Assembly (NCBI GenBank): GCA_033032865.1
Contig: JAWHQI010000527.1
Span: 372,001 to 436,000 of the forward strand
Reading direction: 5' to 3'
Length of the DNA: 64,000 nucleotides
From: Dactylorhiza incarnata
Taxonomy: Eukaryota > Streptophyta > Magnoliopsida > Asparagales > Orchidaceae
In this document: positions 1 to 9,681 of the stretch, one piece after another
Numbering within the stretch: position 1 is the first letter of the stretch
Layout: each line of letters begins with the position of its first letter
The notes under the pieces: model-generated
The model's database searches: none
The model's input: the letters and a program-made list of their open reading frames with translations, nothing else
What the model was told of the DNA's origin: nothing
Position numbers and translations under genes: made by a program

Positions 1-1330
1 CAGCGCATCGCAGAACGGGTCCTCATGACCCGGCATATCCTTCTTTGAGAATGTGATCTTTTCCGCTGGGGGTGGGGCTTAAGATGTCGAAGCCATGCTC
101 CGACGGTACAAGACATGGAGGCTCGCCTTTCGGGTTGCCTCGATCCCCACACCCCTATGGATCACTTTGATCCCCCTCGGGTCCGCACATCGACCCGGTC
201 TTCGCACCTTTCTTGTTCCTCCTCTCGGGGTCCCCCTCGGGAGGACCTTCGTTGCTCTCCTTGTCGCTCGTATTCTTCTTCGTCGTCTCCTTCTCCTTCG
301 TCTCATATCTCCATTACCTCCTACCTCTGCCACCTCCTACCTCCATCGCCATACCTCTGTTGTCTCGTTCTATGACGTTAACTTCTTAATTATCTCATTC
401 TCCATTTTCTCTTTTTTATAGTGTCCAATTCCATCCTCTCCTCATTCATCTCCTTCTATGTCTTCTCCAACTCCATACTATCCTTTTCTGTTGTATCCTT
501 CTCAATCGTGTCATTCTCCCTCGCCTTCTTCTACGTTTTCTCCTTCTATGTTTTCTCATTGTTTGTCATCCACAAGTCCATGCTCTCATTCTCAGTCTCT
601 TTTTCTCCATTGTCTCCTTTCTCCCTCATCTCTTTCTCTGTGGTTTTATAAGCCTCCTACCTCCGTCGCATCCTACCTCAGACCTCCATCGCCTCCTACC
701 TCTGACCTTCATCGCCTCCTACCTGTTACCTCCTACCTTCGTCGTATCTTACCTATATCACCTCCTACCAGTGTCTCCTCCTATCTTCATCGCATTTTAC
801 CTCCATCACCTCATACCTACGTCGCCTCTTACCTTTGTCGCCTCCTATCTTCGTCGCCACATACCTCCTTCGCCTTCGTCCTCTGTCGCTTCATACCTCT
901 GTCGCATCCTACCTATGACCTCCCCCGCCTCCTACCACCTCCTCTGTTGCATTCTATCTCTGCCACATCTTACCTCTGTCACCTCCTTCCTGCGTCTCAT
1001 ATCTCTATTTCTTCGTTGTCTCATTCTCCATCATCAGATTCTCCTTCATCACTAACAACGCTATATCCTTCTCCGCAGTCTCCTTTACCGTAACCTTCTT
1101 TGTTGACTCCCCCGCTGTATGACTGCATCTTGTCCTTCTCCATCAACTCCAACCGCATCTTATCCTTCTTTGTTTGCTCAGGAGGTGGCGGCACATGATC
1201 AAGAGCAAGAGGCAGGGGAGGAGTTGGAGCCCTCCGTCACATCCAGCTCATACCTCCGACCTCCATCGCCTCCTAACTCCGTCTCCTCTTACCTCTATCA
1301 TCATGTAACTCCGTCCCCTCCTACCTATGT
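1..1330. repeat. CT-rich low-complexity repeat array (left part)
   Basis: From about 290 on, the plus strand is pyrimidine-rich and built from variants of CCTCCTACCTCCGTCGC and of TCCTTCTCCGTC. Open frames through it are compositional (Ser/Pro/Leu-rich) and not genes. Blocks around 360-650 and 1050-1150 recur in the same order at about 19790-20050 and 20060-20170, so this is the left half of the array that resumes at 18929. The array is interrupted at 1331 by a solo LTR flanked by TATGT. Bases 1-290 are less repetitive and I recognise nothing in them. Confidence 0.8.
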
Positions 1331-3061
1331 TGTGAAGACCCTTATTCCGGGCTTCCCAAATGATTTGAGAATCGGGCTTAGTTTCCAATAAAAAGATCGT
1401 AGTAAATGAATCACACACAGATCCACAGTACAAAGAACATAAACACCAGATTTTATTCATCTGATTTATTTATTTACAAAGTTTTACAATTTAAACGAGT
1501 ATTAGCCATACTCATTACAATATTTACAAGAATAATCGGTACATGTGGCTCTATGACGTTCTTGTGCTTCTTCATTTCCTATAAAAATCTTTAACCATAC
1601 CTTCGCTAGCTCTTCAGGGGGAATCCTCTTGGTGCACTGGGAGAAGCTCCTGTTTCCTAAAAAAATTGTCCACGATTTTGTTAGTCATAAAAATATGACT
1701 ATATGAGAAAAGTATTTCGTGAAACAGTTATACATGCAAGCAATGGGAAATAACAATATGCATACATTTCAATAAACCATAATTTTCGTAACATTCCCTT
1801 TCAATGCTACCTCTTGACCTTCCCTTAATTTTAGTTACATGAAATAGGAAATGCTTGGGTATGCAAACTTGAATTTGCCCCACCCACTTATGGGCAAAAG
1901 TGTAGGCTCACCCCTACTGGTAAATCCATCAGTAGATCCCCTCTACATCATAGGATTTGAAACCTTCACATATCCTTATGCAGAGTTTTATTATTCTTTT
2001 CTTAATGTAAATTAAAACAAGTGTTTTAACATAAAAACTTCCCCTCATAAAGTTGTATCGCTTTTATTTTCCCTCGCCCCCATTTATTGCATAACGATGT
2101 ATCATTGAGTTTAAACTCATATGCACAGGCAGTTTATCTTAAAATAAAATAGGAATATGAAAATACTTGAATAAACATAATTTCAAGAAATAAAATACTC
2201 ACCACCGCTTCCCTTTAACGTTCTCAGCTTCATTGCCACGTTGACCCTGTGACGTCATCCTCTGGTTTCTTGGCCTTGGAAACCACTGAAATAACACATA
2301 CTTTATTTGGGTTGCGTCACTATTTACGCGTAGCGTTGAAGTAAAAAAGTTTGGTAAAAAGACGTTTAAATCTGATAAAATCGTGAAACAAAAATAAATA
2401 CAATAAACTTCGAAAAATTTCATAAAATGATCTCAAATCAGCTCATAGCTCCAAAAACAACTCACAAAGCCATAATAGTACTTAAAACTTGCTAACCAGT
2501 CCTCAAACATCACAACCAAGCTGTAGTATCCAAAAACAGTCCAAAATCAGCCTGATAATGGCTGACCAACACCAAAAACAACCTCCAAAAGGGTTGTCCA
2601 GTACAAAATCAGCCCCCCATTATAGCGGCTAAGTAGCACAAAAACAACCCACAATATCTAGGCAACATGGAAACCGGAAAGAGCAATTGCTCCTTCCCAG
2701 CAGCCCTAAAACATCCCTAAAATAGCCATCAAACAGCTCCTACACAGCAACTAGGCAAATTCCAACCAAAACCGGCCAACATAAAGGAGATAACTCAATT
2801 TCAACGAGGCAGCGGCTAGTAGAAACAACGTAAAGAAGGAGAAGAACATCCTTACAGCGGGAGAGGGAGCAAGAACGTCGTCGCGCAACCGATCCTTCTC
2901 GGATCGCTGAGGAGTGGCGAGATCCTTCCTAGAACTCCAAACGACGTTCTGAAGAAGAGAGGAAGCAACAGTAGCAGCTCCAAAACCGGCGGCAGCAAGC
3001 CCTAATCCAGTGACAGAAATTGGCGGCACAACACAGAAACATCGGCGCAATCCAATGGCAC
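1331..3061 (-). other. Solo-LTR segment, non-coding
   Basis: This stretch is AT-rich and non-coding apart from chance open frames. It forms the left arm of the solo LTR described at 1331-18923, ending in the 8-bp hAT target duplication AATGGCAC at 3054-3061. I see no gene, tRNA or conserved protein in it. Confidence 0.65.
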
Positions 3062-3550
3062 CATCGCTATCAAAGGCGCAAGGTGCACCGAGGCGCAAAG
3101 GGGTCCTGGAGCCTAGGCGCAGGCGCGCCCCCGAGCTACATCAGGCGCAAAAATGAAAAATTGAAAAAAACTACTAGATCAAGATGTTAAAAGCAAATAA
3201 AAACTTAGCAACAAAGTATGCTACCAAATATAATTTCCAATATTAATCAAATAAAAAAACTACAGTATGTAATATAAACATTAGGCATGTGTACCTTTTG
3301 ATTTTTGAACATCAACCCCTCTTGAACTAACAACAATGACAAATGCACCTGCAATATCGTTGATATGACCAGTTTTTGAAGGCAACATAATAAAAAAACA
3401 TAAATAAATCAACCAATGAGTACAAAAAACAACCATAAACTACCAAGTTAGCAATCATAAGCTTTAAGCCAATGTGCAAGAAAATAACATAACAATTAAC
3501 ATCCCATAGTATTTCAAATTTTTCTCGGCCTCGCCATCATTAAATATTAA

Positions 3551-3903
3551 TTACTCATCGTCCGATTCAATTAAGGTTTCATCTTCTTCACTATAATCTT
3601 CTTCTTCTTCATTGTACTCAGCTTTTTCATCCTCGACATCATCTGTAAGCATTGCTGAAGCAGGAGCCCTCTTCCTGGATATGCTCCCCTGGTCAACTAT
3701 CTTCTTCCCTTTGGATAAGCGTGTCTGGTAGATATCCTCTTCCACTCCAGTGGCGCTAGAAACTGCACCCCATGTCAATAAGTCGTTGTCAAAAACTAAT
3801 TCTTCATCCTGCTCAACCTCCTCATCTTCCTCCATTCTGCCCATCAACCATTCGTTTTTGTCGTCAATATATTTAAGTGAGATTGGATCAATACGATCAC
3901 ATG
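3551..3903 (-). pseudogene. hAT transposase, C-terminal part
   Basis: On the minus strand this encodes the end of a hAT transposase. Just inside the insertion site at 3903 the frame reads RIDPISLKYIDDKNEWLMG, followed by an acidic tail (MEEDEEVEQDEELVF, then DLLTWGAV) and a Glu/Asp-rich end with the stop near 3551. It joins directly to residues encoded at 15214-15322 on the other side of the Tat element (RNRLAQQRLNDLVLVKYN, then RTLRRRYD), which is the usual order in hAT proteins near the dimerisation domain. The two halves therefore belonged to one gene. The acidic C-terminus is typical of this family. Confidence 0.85.
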
Positions 3904-4110
3904 TGTTGAGGCTGAGATCGCTCCTCCGAAGGAAATTGGAGGCTGCGGGTTGTCGGTTACTTTTTAAGTAGAAAAAGGGAGACCGCTGGCAGCGGTCAAA
4001 ACCAGACTTCGCCCGCCGCGGCGAATGCCACTCTTGCGACGGGCTTTCCTTTGATTACAAAAAAGAGGTTACAGCGGGCTGCAAGTGCAGGAAGAAAGAA
4101 GCCGGCCGGT
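3904..4110 (-). repeat. Tat element 3' LTR, truncated (about 207 bp of 755)
   Basis: The sequence is nearly identical to 14454-14660 in the 5' LTR, starting at TGTTGAGGCTGAGATCGC. Identity stops abruptly after GCCGGCCGGTC. The U3 end that should begin TGTTTACCCGGG on the minus strand is missing. Beyond 4110 comes coding-like sequence of the antisense region. The outer edge is intact with its target duplication, so the loss is internal. Confidence 0.8.
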
Positions 4111-4944
4111 CTGGAGTCTCCCATAATCAATGTTGAGGACAGCCCGGACAAGCCAACTGTCCCGAAGTCGAAGAAGAGGAAGATGGAGGAGTCCGCTGCG
4201 GACAGGCTCCTCCAAAAAATGAAGAAGCTTAAGGCCAAGAATAAGGTGGCCTCTGGTAAATCGAGAGCGGTCAGGCTGCAGGGCAAATCGCGTGAGAATG
4301 AGGTCTCGGAAGGCCTGACCACTCCCTCCCCTCAGCCGAAAGACCAGGCTCTGGTTGATGCGCATAGTATTTCTGTGAGCGACCTTCTCAAAGATTTTGA
4401 CTCTTTTCAGAAGCAGGATGACCAGCTGGGAACTTCCGCCGAACTGCAGGCTGCCAACCCGCCAGGGGAAAAAAGATCCGCTCTGTCCGAGGATGCGACC
4501 AGCCTTAAGGAGACCATCCTCCCTAAGGTCGCGGCTGCAGAATCCATACCGGCCTCTGTCGATCCCGTGATTGCCGGTCTGCGATTTATGCAGGTGAAGG
4601 CGGAGCGGGTAAGAGATCAACTCGCCAGGCCGCCCCCGCCGCAGCCCAACCTCTTGCTTCAAGGTAAAAAGGCAGCGGATTTCCATTCCGTTCGTTTTTT
4701 CATGCCGCGACCTCGAAATAAGTCGCGCGCTGCGTTATTGAATCCATCGCCTAGCTTCTTTCCCTCCGCTACTCAATTCTCTGCTGCTAAGCGGAGGCAA
4801 AGTGAAAGATCGTGGAGAGAACAACGCAGGAAATTCGATACCGAGCTAACAAGGCGACCTGCCCGCCCGAGTTCAATTCAAACCGCCGCGGCTCGTAAGC
4901 GAGGAAAATTTAATGAAAGCGGTTTCATGTTGAACAATTTTTGA
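4111..4944 (+). CDS. Antisense ORF in Tat 3' region, Lys/Ser-rich protein (function unknown)
   Basis: An open frame runs on the plus strand, opposite to the element's gag-pol, and ends FMLNNF-stop at 4944. It is in frame with LTR sequence upstream (a TTG, not ATG, lies at 4051), so the true start is unclear and the frame may be the remaining part of a spliced exon. The predicted product is basic and low-complexity: KSKKRKMEESAADRLLQKMK near the start, then a Pro-rich middle and a basic C-terminus. A candidate splice acceptor (CTTTTTGTAG) follows at about 4955-4963. It may be the middle of an antisense accessory protein like those encoded by Tat elements. I do not recognise a domain. Confidence 0.45.
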   Translation: MESPIINVEDSPDKPTVPKSKKRKMEESAADRLLQKMKKLKAKNKVASGKSRAVRLQGKSRENEVSEGLTTPSPQPKDQALVDAHSISVSDLLKDFDSFQKQDDQLGTSAELQAANPPGEKRSALSEDATSLKETILPKVAAAESIPASVDPVIAGLRFMQVKAERVRDQLARPPPPQPNLLLQGKKAADFHSVRFFMPRPRNKSRAALLNPSPSFFPSATQFSAAKRRQSERSWREQRRKFDTELTRRPARPSSIQTAAARKRGKFNESGFMLNNF

Positions 4945-5120
4945 CCGTTTCTCTTTTTGTAGATGATCGTGATTCCATCCCGGAGCCGGGCGAACTGGTG
5001 TCCTACCTTCCTCCCTTTGAACCACCTCTACTGCGCTCCCCTCTCCCGGATACTCGGATGGAGACCGAGATGTCCTAGCTTCAGAAGAATCTGGAGACGC
5101 TTGCCAAGCAGCTGAGGGCA

Positions 5121-5552
5121 GTGGAGGAGAGGGAGAAAGTCGCCCAGGACGAGAAAGCCGCGATTCGGGTAGAGCTGGAAGCCGAGCGGAGAGAACGCCG
5201 GGAGAAAGAGAAGGAGCAGCAGGACCAGGTGGCAGCGCTGACCGCCCGGATTGATCGCGGGAAGAAGGAAGTCCGCAAGCTCGAAGATGACTGTGCCTAC
5301 TATAGGGACAAATACCTGCATCTGGCCAAGGAAGCCGGCGGAAGTCGGCGCCCTTTAAACACGGTTGATGAAGGCCGGCGAGGGTCAATCCGCCCGGATG
5401 CAGGGACGAGCTCGTCTCTTCCTGCAGCCGGGACAATCCGCCCAGTTGCTAGTGTTCATGAGTCCGCAGCGAACTTACCTACTCGCACGATTCCTGCGTC
5501 GCGAGTGGAGAGAGACGCCGCGCGGATTCATAGCACCTTAATCATAATATGA
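5121..5552 (+). CDS. Antisense ORF in Tat 3' region, coiled-coil protein fragment
   Basis: This encodes about 143 residues, the first half of which is a strong coiled coil (EEREKVAQDEKAAIRVELE, then a run of Glu/Arg/Lys/Gln heptads to about residue 75). A Gly/Ser/Pro-rich tail follows. The same frame is open back to about 5078 but is closed by a TAG there, so this is probably the 3' part of a broken gene. Charged coiled coils are common in the plant gypsy-associated proteins that carry the domain seen at 5999, so this and the 4111 ORF may be the remnant of a second copy of that gene. That is inference. Confidence 0.45.
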   Translation: MEEREKVAQDEKAAIRVELEAERRERREKEKEQQDQVAALTARIDRGKKEVRKLEDDCAYYRDKYLHLAKEAGGSRRPLNTVDEGRRGSIRPDAGTSSSLPAAGTIRPVASVHESAANLPTRTIPASRVERDAARIHSTLIII

Positions 5553-5998
5553 ACCAAATGCAGGGGACTGTCCTTCAGATTGGCGATCATGTCGCGCGGC
5601 TTCACAGAGAGGACGAACCGAACGATACCCGCCAGTAATGAGCGGTGTTGGGATACAACTTTGTAATATGGTTTCAATTCGGTCCTTTGGATAATTCGCC
5701 TGAATCTGATTTTGTGATATTCGACCTGTTTATTCAGGCCGTGCGGCTTCAATATTCAATTTTACTTTTTTAGCCTTCATGCTGTTGATTGATGCCTGAG
5801 TTATTTTTCATAAGCCGCTCGGCTTGCCTTCGTGACTTTGTAATTCGCTTTTTTCAATTTATGCAATCTATTGCTGTCTTTTGTGATGATATATTCGCGC
5901 GGGTTGATCATCTAGCCGCGATTTGACCTTTGCTAAGTGCAGATCATCCGTTCTTATAAGTAGCGTCCTTCCGAAGTTCTTCTTACCAGAATTTCGAG
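5553..5998. other. Spacer between antisense ORFs
   Basis: No convincing coding sequence. It contains several imperfect palindromes of the GCCGYNCGGC type (for example 5738-5747 and 5812-5825) and a TATA-poor leader before the ATG at 5999. It presumably holds the promoter of the antisense gene, but I cannot identify it. Confidence 0.4.
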
Positions 5999-7808
5999 AT
6001 GGGAGCAAAGCGCCAGTCGAAGCGACCTGCGAAGACCCCAGCTACCCGCTCTGAAGCCGCCGTTGCCTTCCACTCTGCTGATCTTGAGGAGTGTCGATTA
6101 ACGAAAGCCGAATTGGACGAGTTCGTTGAAAAACATATGGTCGACAGCCCGCTGCTTGCGCGACTTCCGCTCCGTGATGAGCGGATGAACTCGTCCGGTC
6201 CAAACCTCATCGCGATCCCAATCGATCACTTCGATTGCGGATTCAAATTCCCGATCCCAATGGAGCTCGCCATGGTCTTCGACCACTATGGAGTTGTTCC
6301 GGGCCAGATTTCTCCCAACTCGATGGCCGGGATATGCAGCTTTATCTCTTACCTTCGATCTGAGAGAGTCCGCTTCTCCATGGATCTCTTCAGGAAGATA
6401 TTCTCAGTTCGGGCCATCCCGGACTCTGAATCGGACGTCTTCAAAGGCCACCTCTACTTCGGTTGCCGCGGGTTGAAGATGGTCAACCTGGCGAACAAGG
6501 TAACTGCCTGGTCGGAGAGGTACCTGATCTTCGAAGGCCGGCTGGGCCTGTTGAACCCGAACCCGCAGGTGCGGCCTGAGGAGGCTTTTCAGCCAGTGCC
6601 AATCAGCGAGGTGGAGAAAGGGATCTGTAAGCTCCTCAAGGATGAGCGGCTTAACATAAGCTACTACATCCCTCTGCTTGCCGAACTGGAGAACGTTCGG
6701 CTTGAAGATAGTAAGCTTCTCTTTGCCTCCGACTTGAATGCTAACCGCTTGATTTCTTGTGCTGACTCTTCTTGTTTTATAGCCCAAGCCGTGGTTCCTG
6801 TTAACAAGCCGGTCAGTCCGGCCGGTTTGGTCCTGACCCAGACGGAGAAAAGAAAGAGGCAAGCCAGGAACAAGCCGCTGCCATCTGATGGGGAGGATTC
6901 GGGCTCCTTGGGCGACTTCGCCGCCCTCCGATCTTTCAGCAAGGTGAAGGACCTGAAGGGCTGCCCGGTTTTGACCTGGCACCCGAACGGCGACAGCGTC
7001 CAGATCTCTACCGCGCTTCCCCACTGGGCGAGCGAGAAGTCGGGTCGGCATGCTGAGGCCGCCAGCATTGGCATGTTCGGCCGGCGGAACTTCAGGAGGC
7101 TAAGGAAAGTTCCTGTGGAGGAGCTCGCCAGGGAGGCCGCGCGGGTAGCTGCCGAGAGTTTTACCACAAACGCCTTTATGGGGATGACCCTGAAAAGGTT
7201 GACCAGAGATAACAGCCTTCAAGAGAAGGAAATCGCCGAATTAAAAAAGGAGAATGAGCGGTTAAAGGAAGCCGAGTTGGTAAGTTATCACCTGGCCAGC
7301 TTTAATACCGATGTTCTCAAACCGCCCGGCCTTACCTTACTCTCTTCTTTTGCAGGCTAAATATGATGAGACCGACCCGGTTTATCAGCAAGAACTCTTC
7401 CCTCATGTCGCCGAGGGAATTGAAAATGCTTTTAACCGCTTGCAGGAGCTCAAAGGGTTCGCGCCCGGTTTTGAGCATTTCACCTTTTCGGATGCTTATC
7501 CGACCTTGCAGAAGAAGCTGGAAAAGATCAGGCGGAAGGCCAAGGGGAAGAACAAGGTCGATGGATCCAGCTCGGAAGAGAGTGAAGATGAGGACGTCGA
7601 GGCCGAAGAACCCGAAGCGGCCAAGAGTGGTGAAGGTAGCTCAGAGTCCGAACCCAGCGATTCTGAAGAAGATGCTGGTCGCAAGTCGGGCGAGTTGAGC
7701 AGCTCATCCTCGTCGGGCAGCGAAGGCTATTCTCCCGATGTTTCGGTCGACGGCAGCGAACATTCAAGTGCTCCTGCATCTAAGAAACTCAAGTCGCACG
7801 ATCAATAG
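5999..7808 (+). CDS. Antisense accessory gene of Tat element, putative gypsy-type transposon domain protein, three exons
   Basis: The start is the ATG at 5999 (MGAKRQSKRPAK). Three exons are inferred: 5999-6710, 6783-7279 and 7356-7808, giving about 553 residues. Intron 1 is 72 bp (GTAAGC...TTTTATAG, with a TGCTAAC branch-like motif) and keeps the frame. Intron 2 is 76 bp (GTAAGT...TTTTGCAG) and must be removed to continue the frame. The N-terminal third (FPIPMELAMVFDHYGVVPGQ, then SPNSMAGICSFISYL) resembles the plant 'putative gypsy type transposon' family (PF04195). A coiled coil near the end of exon 2 (EIAELKKENERLKEAEL) leads to an acidic Ser/Glu/Asp-rich C-terminus ending KKLKSHDQ. It lies antisense to gag-pol. 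The function of such Tat antisense proteins is unknown; a nucleic-acid or chromatin role is guesswork. Confidence 0.7.
6711..6782 (+). other. Intron 1 of antisense gene
   Basis: 72 bp with donor GTAAGC, acceptor TTTTATAG and TGCTAACCG as a plausible branch site. Its length is a multiple of three and it contains no stop, so it reads through if retained. Confidence 0.65.
7280..7355 (+). other. Intron 2 of antisense gene
   Basis: 76 bp with donor GTAAGT and a pyrimidine-rich acceptor ending TTTTGCAG. Removal joins AEL to AKYDETDP in phase 0. Retention closes the frame at the GCAG|GCTAA junction, so splicing is required for the Ser/Glu-rich C-terminus. Confidence 0.75.
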
Positions 7809-8900
7809 ATGTATTTTGTTTTTTATTTTGAATAGCCGCCGGCTTGATGTTGTTAGCCGGACGGCTTAAAATACAATGTAAACAGAGTTTTATTGAAATG
7901 AAAAGTTTTTACTTATCTGTCCGTCTACCTTCTGCGACTTATTTGTATTTGCTTGTGATTTCTCTGTATTGAATCTTACCAAATCGTGCGCCTTAGTGTT
8001 TAATCTATCCGGTTTGGATAGCGATCTCCCCGAGACTTCGTTAAAGTATCTGAAAAATACTGGCACAGCCCGCTCCTGTTAATCCGCGTCGAATTTATTT
8101 GATTCGTTCTGAAGAAGAGCCGACTTATTTCGAATGTGTACATTCCGGAAACCGGGCGCAATCAAGCCGCGTGGTTGCTACTAGACCCGGCATACTTGCT
8201 TTCCGGGATAGAGGGCAAGTCTTCGCGAATACAATCAGATAACCGATCCAGTATTTTGAAATAACCAAGTCGTGCGACTATAAAGAGAATATCCGATCTC
8301 AAGAAGACCAATCGATAGATCGTGCGGTTAGTACTTAATCCGCAAACTGCATATTAAATTTGTACGATTAGCAGGCATAATACTTGTAGTGAAAATTATA
8401 ACCGTCTTGAACAACAAGCCGCACGAACTGTGCATTAAATTCGTATGATGAGCAGGCATAATACTTGTAGTGAAAATTATTACTGCCTGATTTAAAAGAT
8501 CCTGTGATTATCTGATCGGATTGAATGGAAACCCATAAGGATGATAAAATTCATAATCCGGATGATAAGATCGGCCGATCATGATTATGCTTGCTCCCCT
8601 GATATTCAGCTTGATACCTTAATGATACCCAGTTTTATTTCAAGCCGTCCGGTTTGAAAGATTGAGCCGCATGACAACCTTGGAACCTGCTAATTTTGAG
8701 ATCGCCTGGTTTAATTACCAGACCGCCTGGTTTATTAACCAGACCGCCTGAAAGGCTTGGTATCTGCTTATTTCAAACCGCACGGTTTGATCATCAAGTC
8801 GTCCGGTTTGTGCTATATGTATAGGAATCCTGCTTTCTTCTCCAAACGGTCTATAGTGACCATATGGAATGAGATAATCTCTTATAATGTTATAAAGATG
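7809..8900. repeat. Non-coding region rich in palindromic CCGYNCGG motifs
   Basis: There is no coding sequence. Degenerate palindromes of the form AARYCGYNCGRYTTG recur throughout: AGCCGCCGGCTT (7834), CAAGCCGCGTGGTTGC (8163), CAAACCGCACGGTTTG (8774), CAAGTCGTCCGGTTTG (8795), and a run of AGACCGCCTGG about 8703-8750. A near-duplicate block lies around 8340-8480 (AGCAGGCATAATACTTGTAG twice). This is part of the long Tat spacer between integrase and the 3' LTR. Confidence 0.6.
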
Positions 8901-8904
8901 ACTA

Positions 8905-9340
8905 CAGACTCAGATGACCAAGTGGGCAGGTGGGCCTAGGCGGCGAACATTGCTTTCCTCAAGCGGTCATAAAAGCTGTATAAATAAAGAGAAGAAAGTA
9001 CAGACCCAGACGACCAAGTGGGCAGGTGGGCCTAGGCGGCGAACATTGCTTTCCTCAAGTGGTCATAAGGGCTGTAAGCGACTCGGCTGCTCTCTTGCCT
9101 AGGGTTACAAGCCGAGTTGATCAATTGGGCAGGTGTGGTTATGCCGCGGGGGCTATACCGACATTGCTTTCCTCAGAGAGATCAACTTAGTTGTGGGTCC
9201 CGCCTAGGCATCGCTCGAGAGTACCTTGGAGTATTCGATAGTCACAGACTAAGATGATCAGTTGGGCAGGTGTGGTTATGCCGCGGGGGCTATACCGACA
9301 TTGCTTTCCTCAGAAGGATCATCACAGCTGTAATTATATC
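8905..9340. repeat. Tandem repeat, four units of about 80-90 bp
   Basis: Four irregularly spaced units start near 8905, 9001, 9109 and 9245. Each contains (A/T)TGGGCAGGTG, then CATTGCTTTCCTCA, then a copy of the ATGACC/GATCA word. Units 1-2 share GGGCCTAGGCGGCGAA; units 3-4 share TGGTTATGCCGCGGGGGC. Tandem repeats between pol and the 3' LTR are common in Tat elements. The units have no coding capacity. Confidence 0.8.
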
Positions 9341-9681
9341 CCCTCGGGGCATGATAGAGCCAACATTCACCTAGACCTCCCTTGATGCAGGGGTGTGTCG
9401 GATATCCGCCGGGATCCAAGGTTCTGAAGACCACCGCTCGGGAATTGGCAAGCCACCACTACATGTGTGCGAAAACTCCCCGCTACACACGATCTTTATG
9501 GTTTTACGCTAATGACTACAATCCGAGGGAGTTCAAGCAGAACTTGGCGATGTCTCCGCGGTTCAGTGAGTTTGATAGATATGAGAGAGTACAAAGAGGA
9601 AAATATCAGACATGGAGAAGTGTCAGTATGGTGCTTTTTTATTAAAATATCTCAAAAAACTGCAGGAATAAAAAGGACATT
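9341..9681 (-). other. Region beyond Tat integrase
   Basis: Sequence just downstream (minus strand) of the pol stop. An open frame on the plus strand is present but has no recognisable feature, and I regard it as chance. Confidence 0.4.

Noticed and set aside
95..1391. Several long open frames in the CT-rich array
   Set aside because: All are low-complexity Ser/Pro/Leu sequences present in several frames at once, without start context or conserved motifs. They are products of base composition.
4069..5436. Minus-strand frames opposite the antisense ORFs
   Set aside because: They overlap better-supported plus-strand sequence and show no gag or pol motif.
9382..9645. 87-codon plus-strand frame after the tandem repeats
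   Set aside because: No similarity recognised, weak start context, lies in the Tat spacer next to other chance frames.
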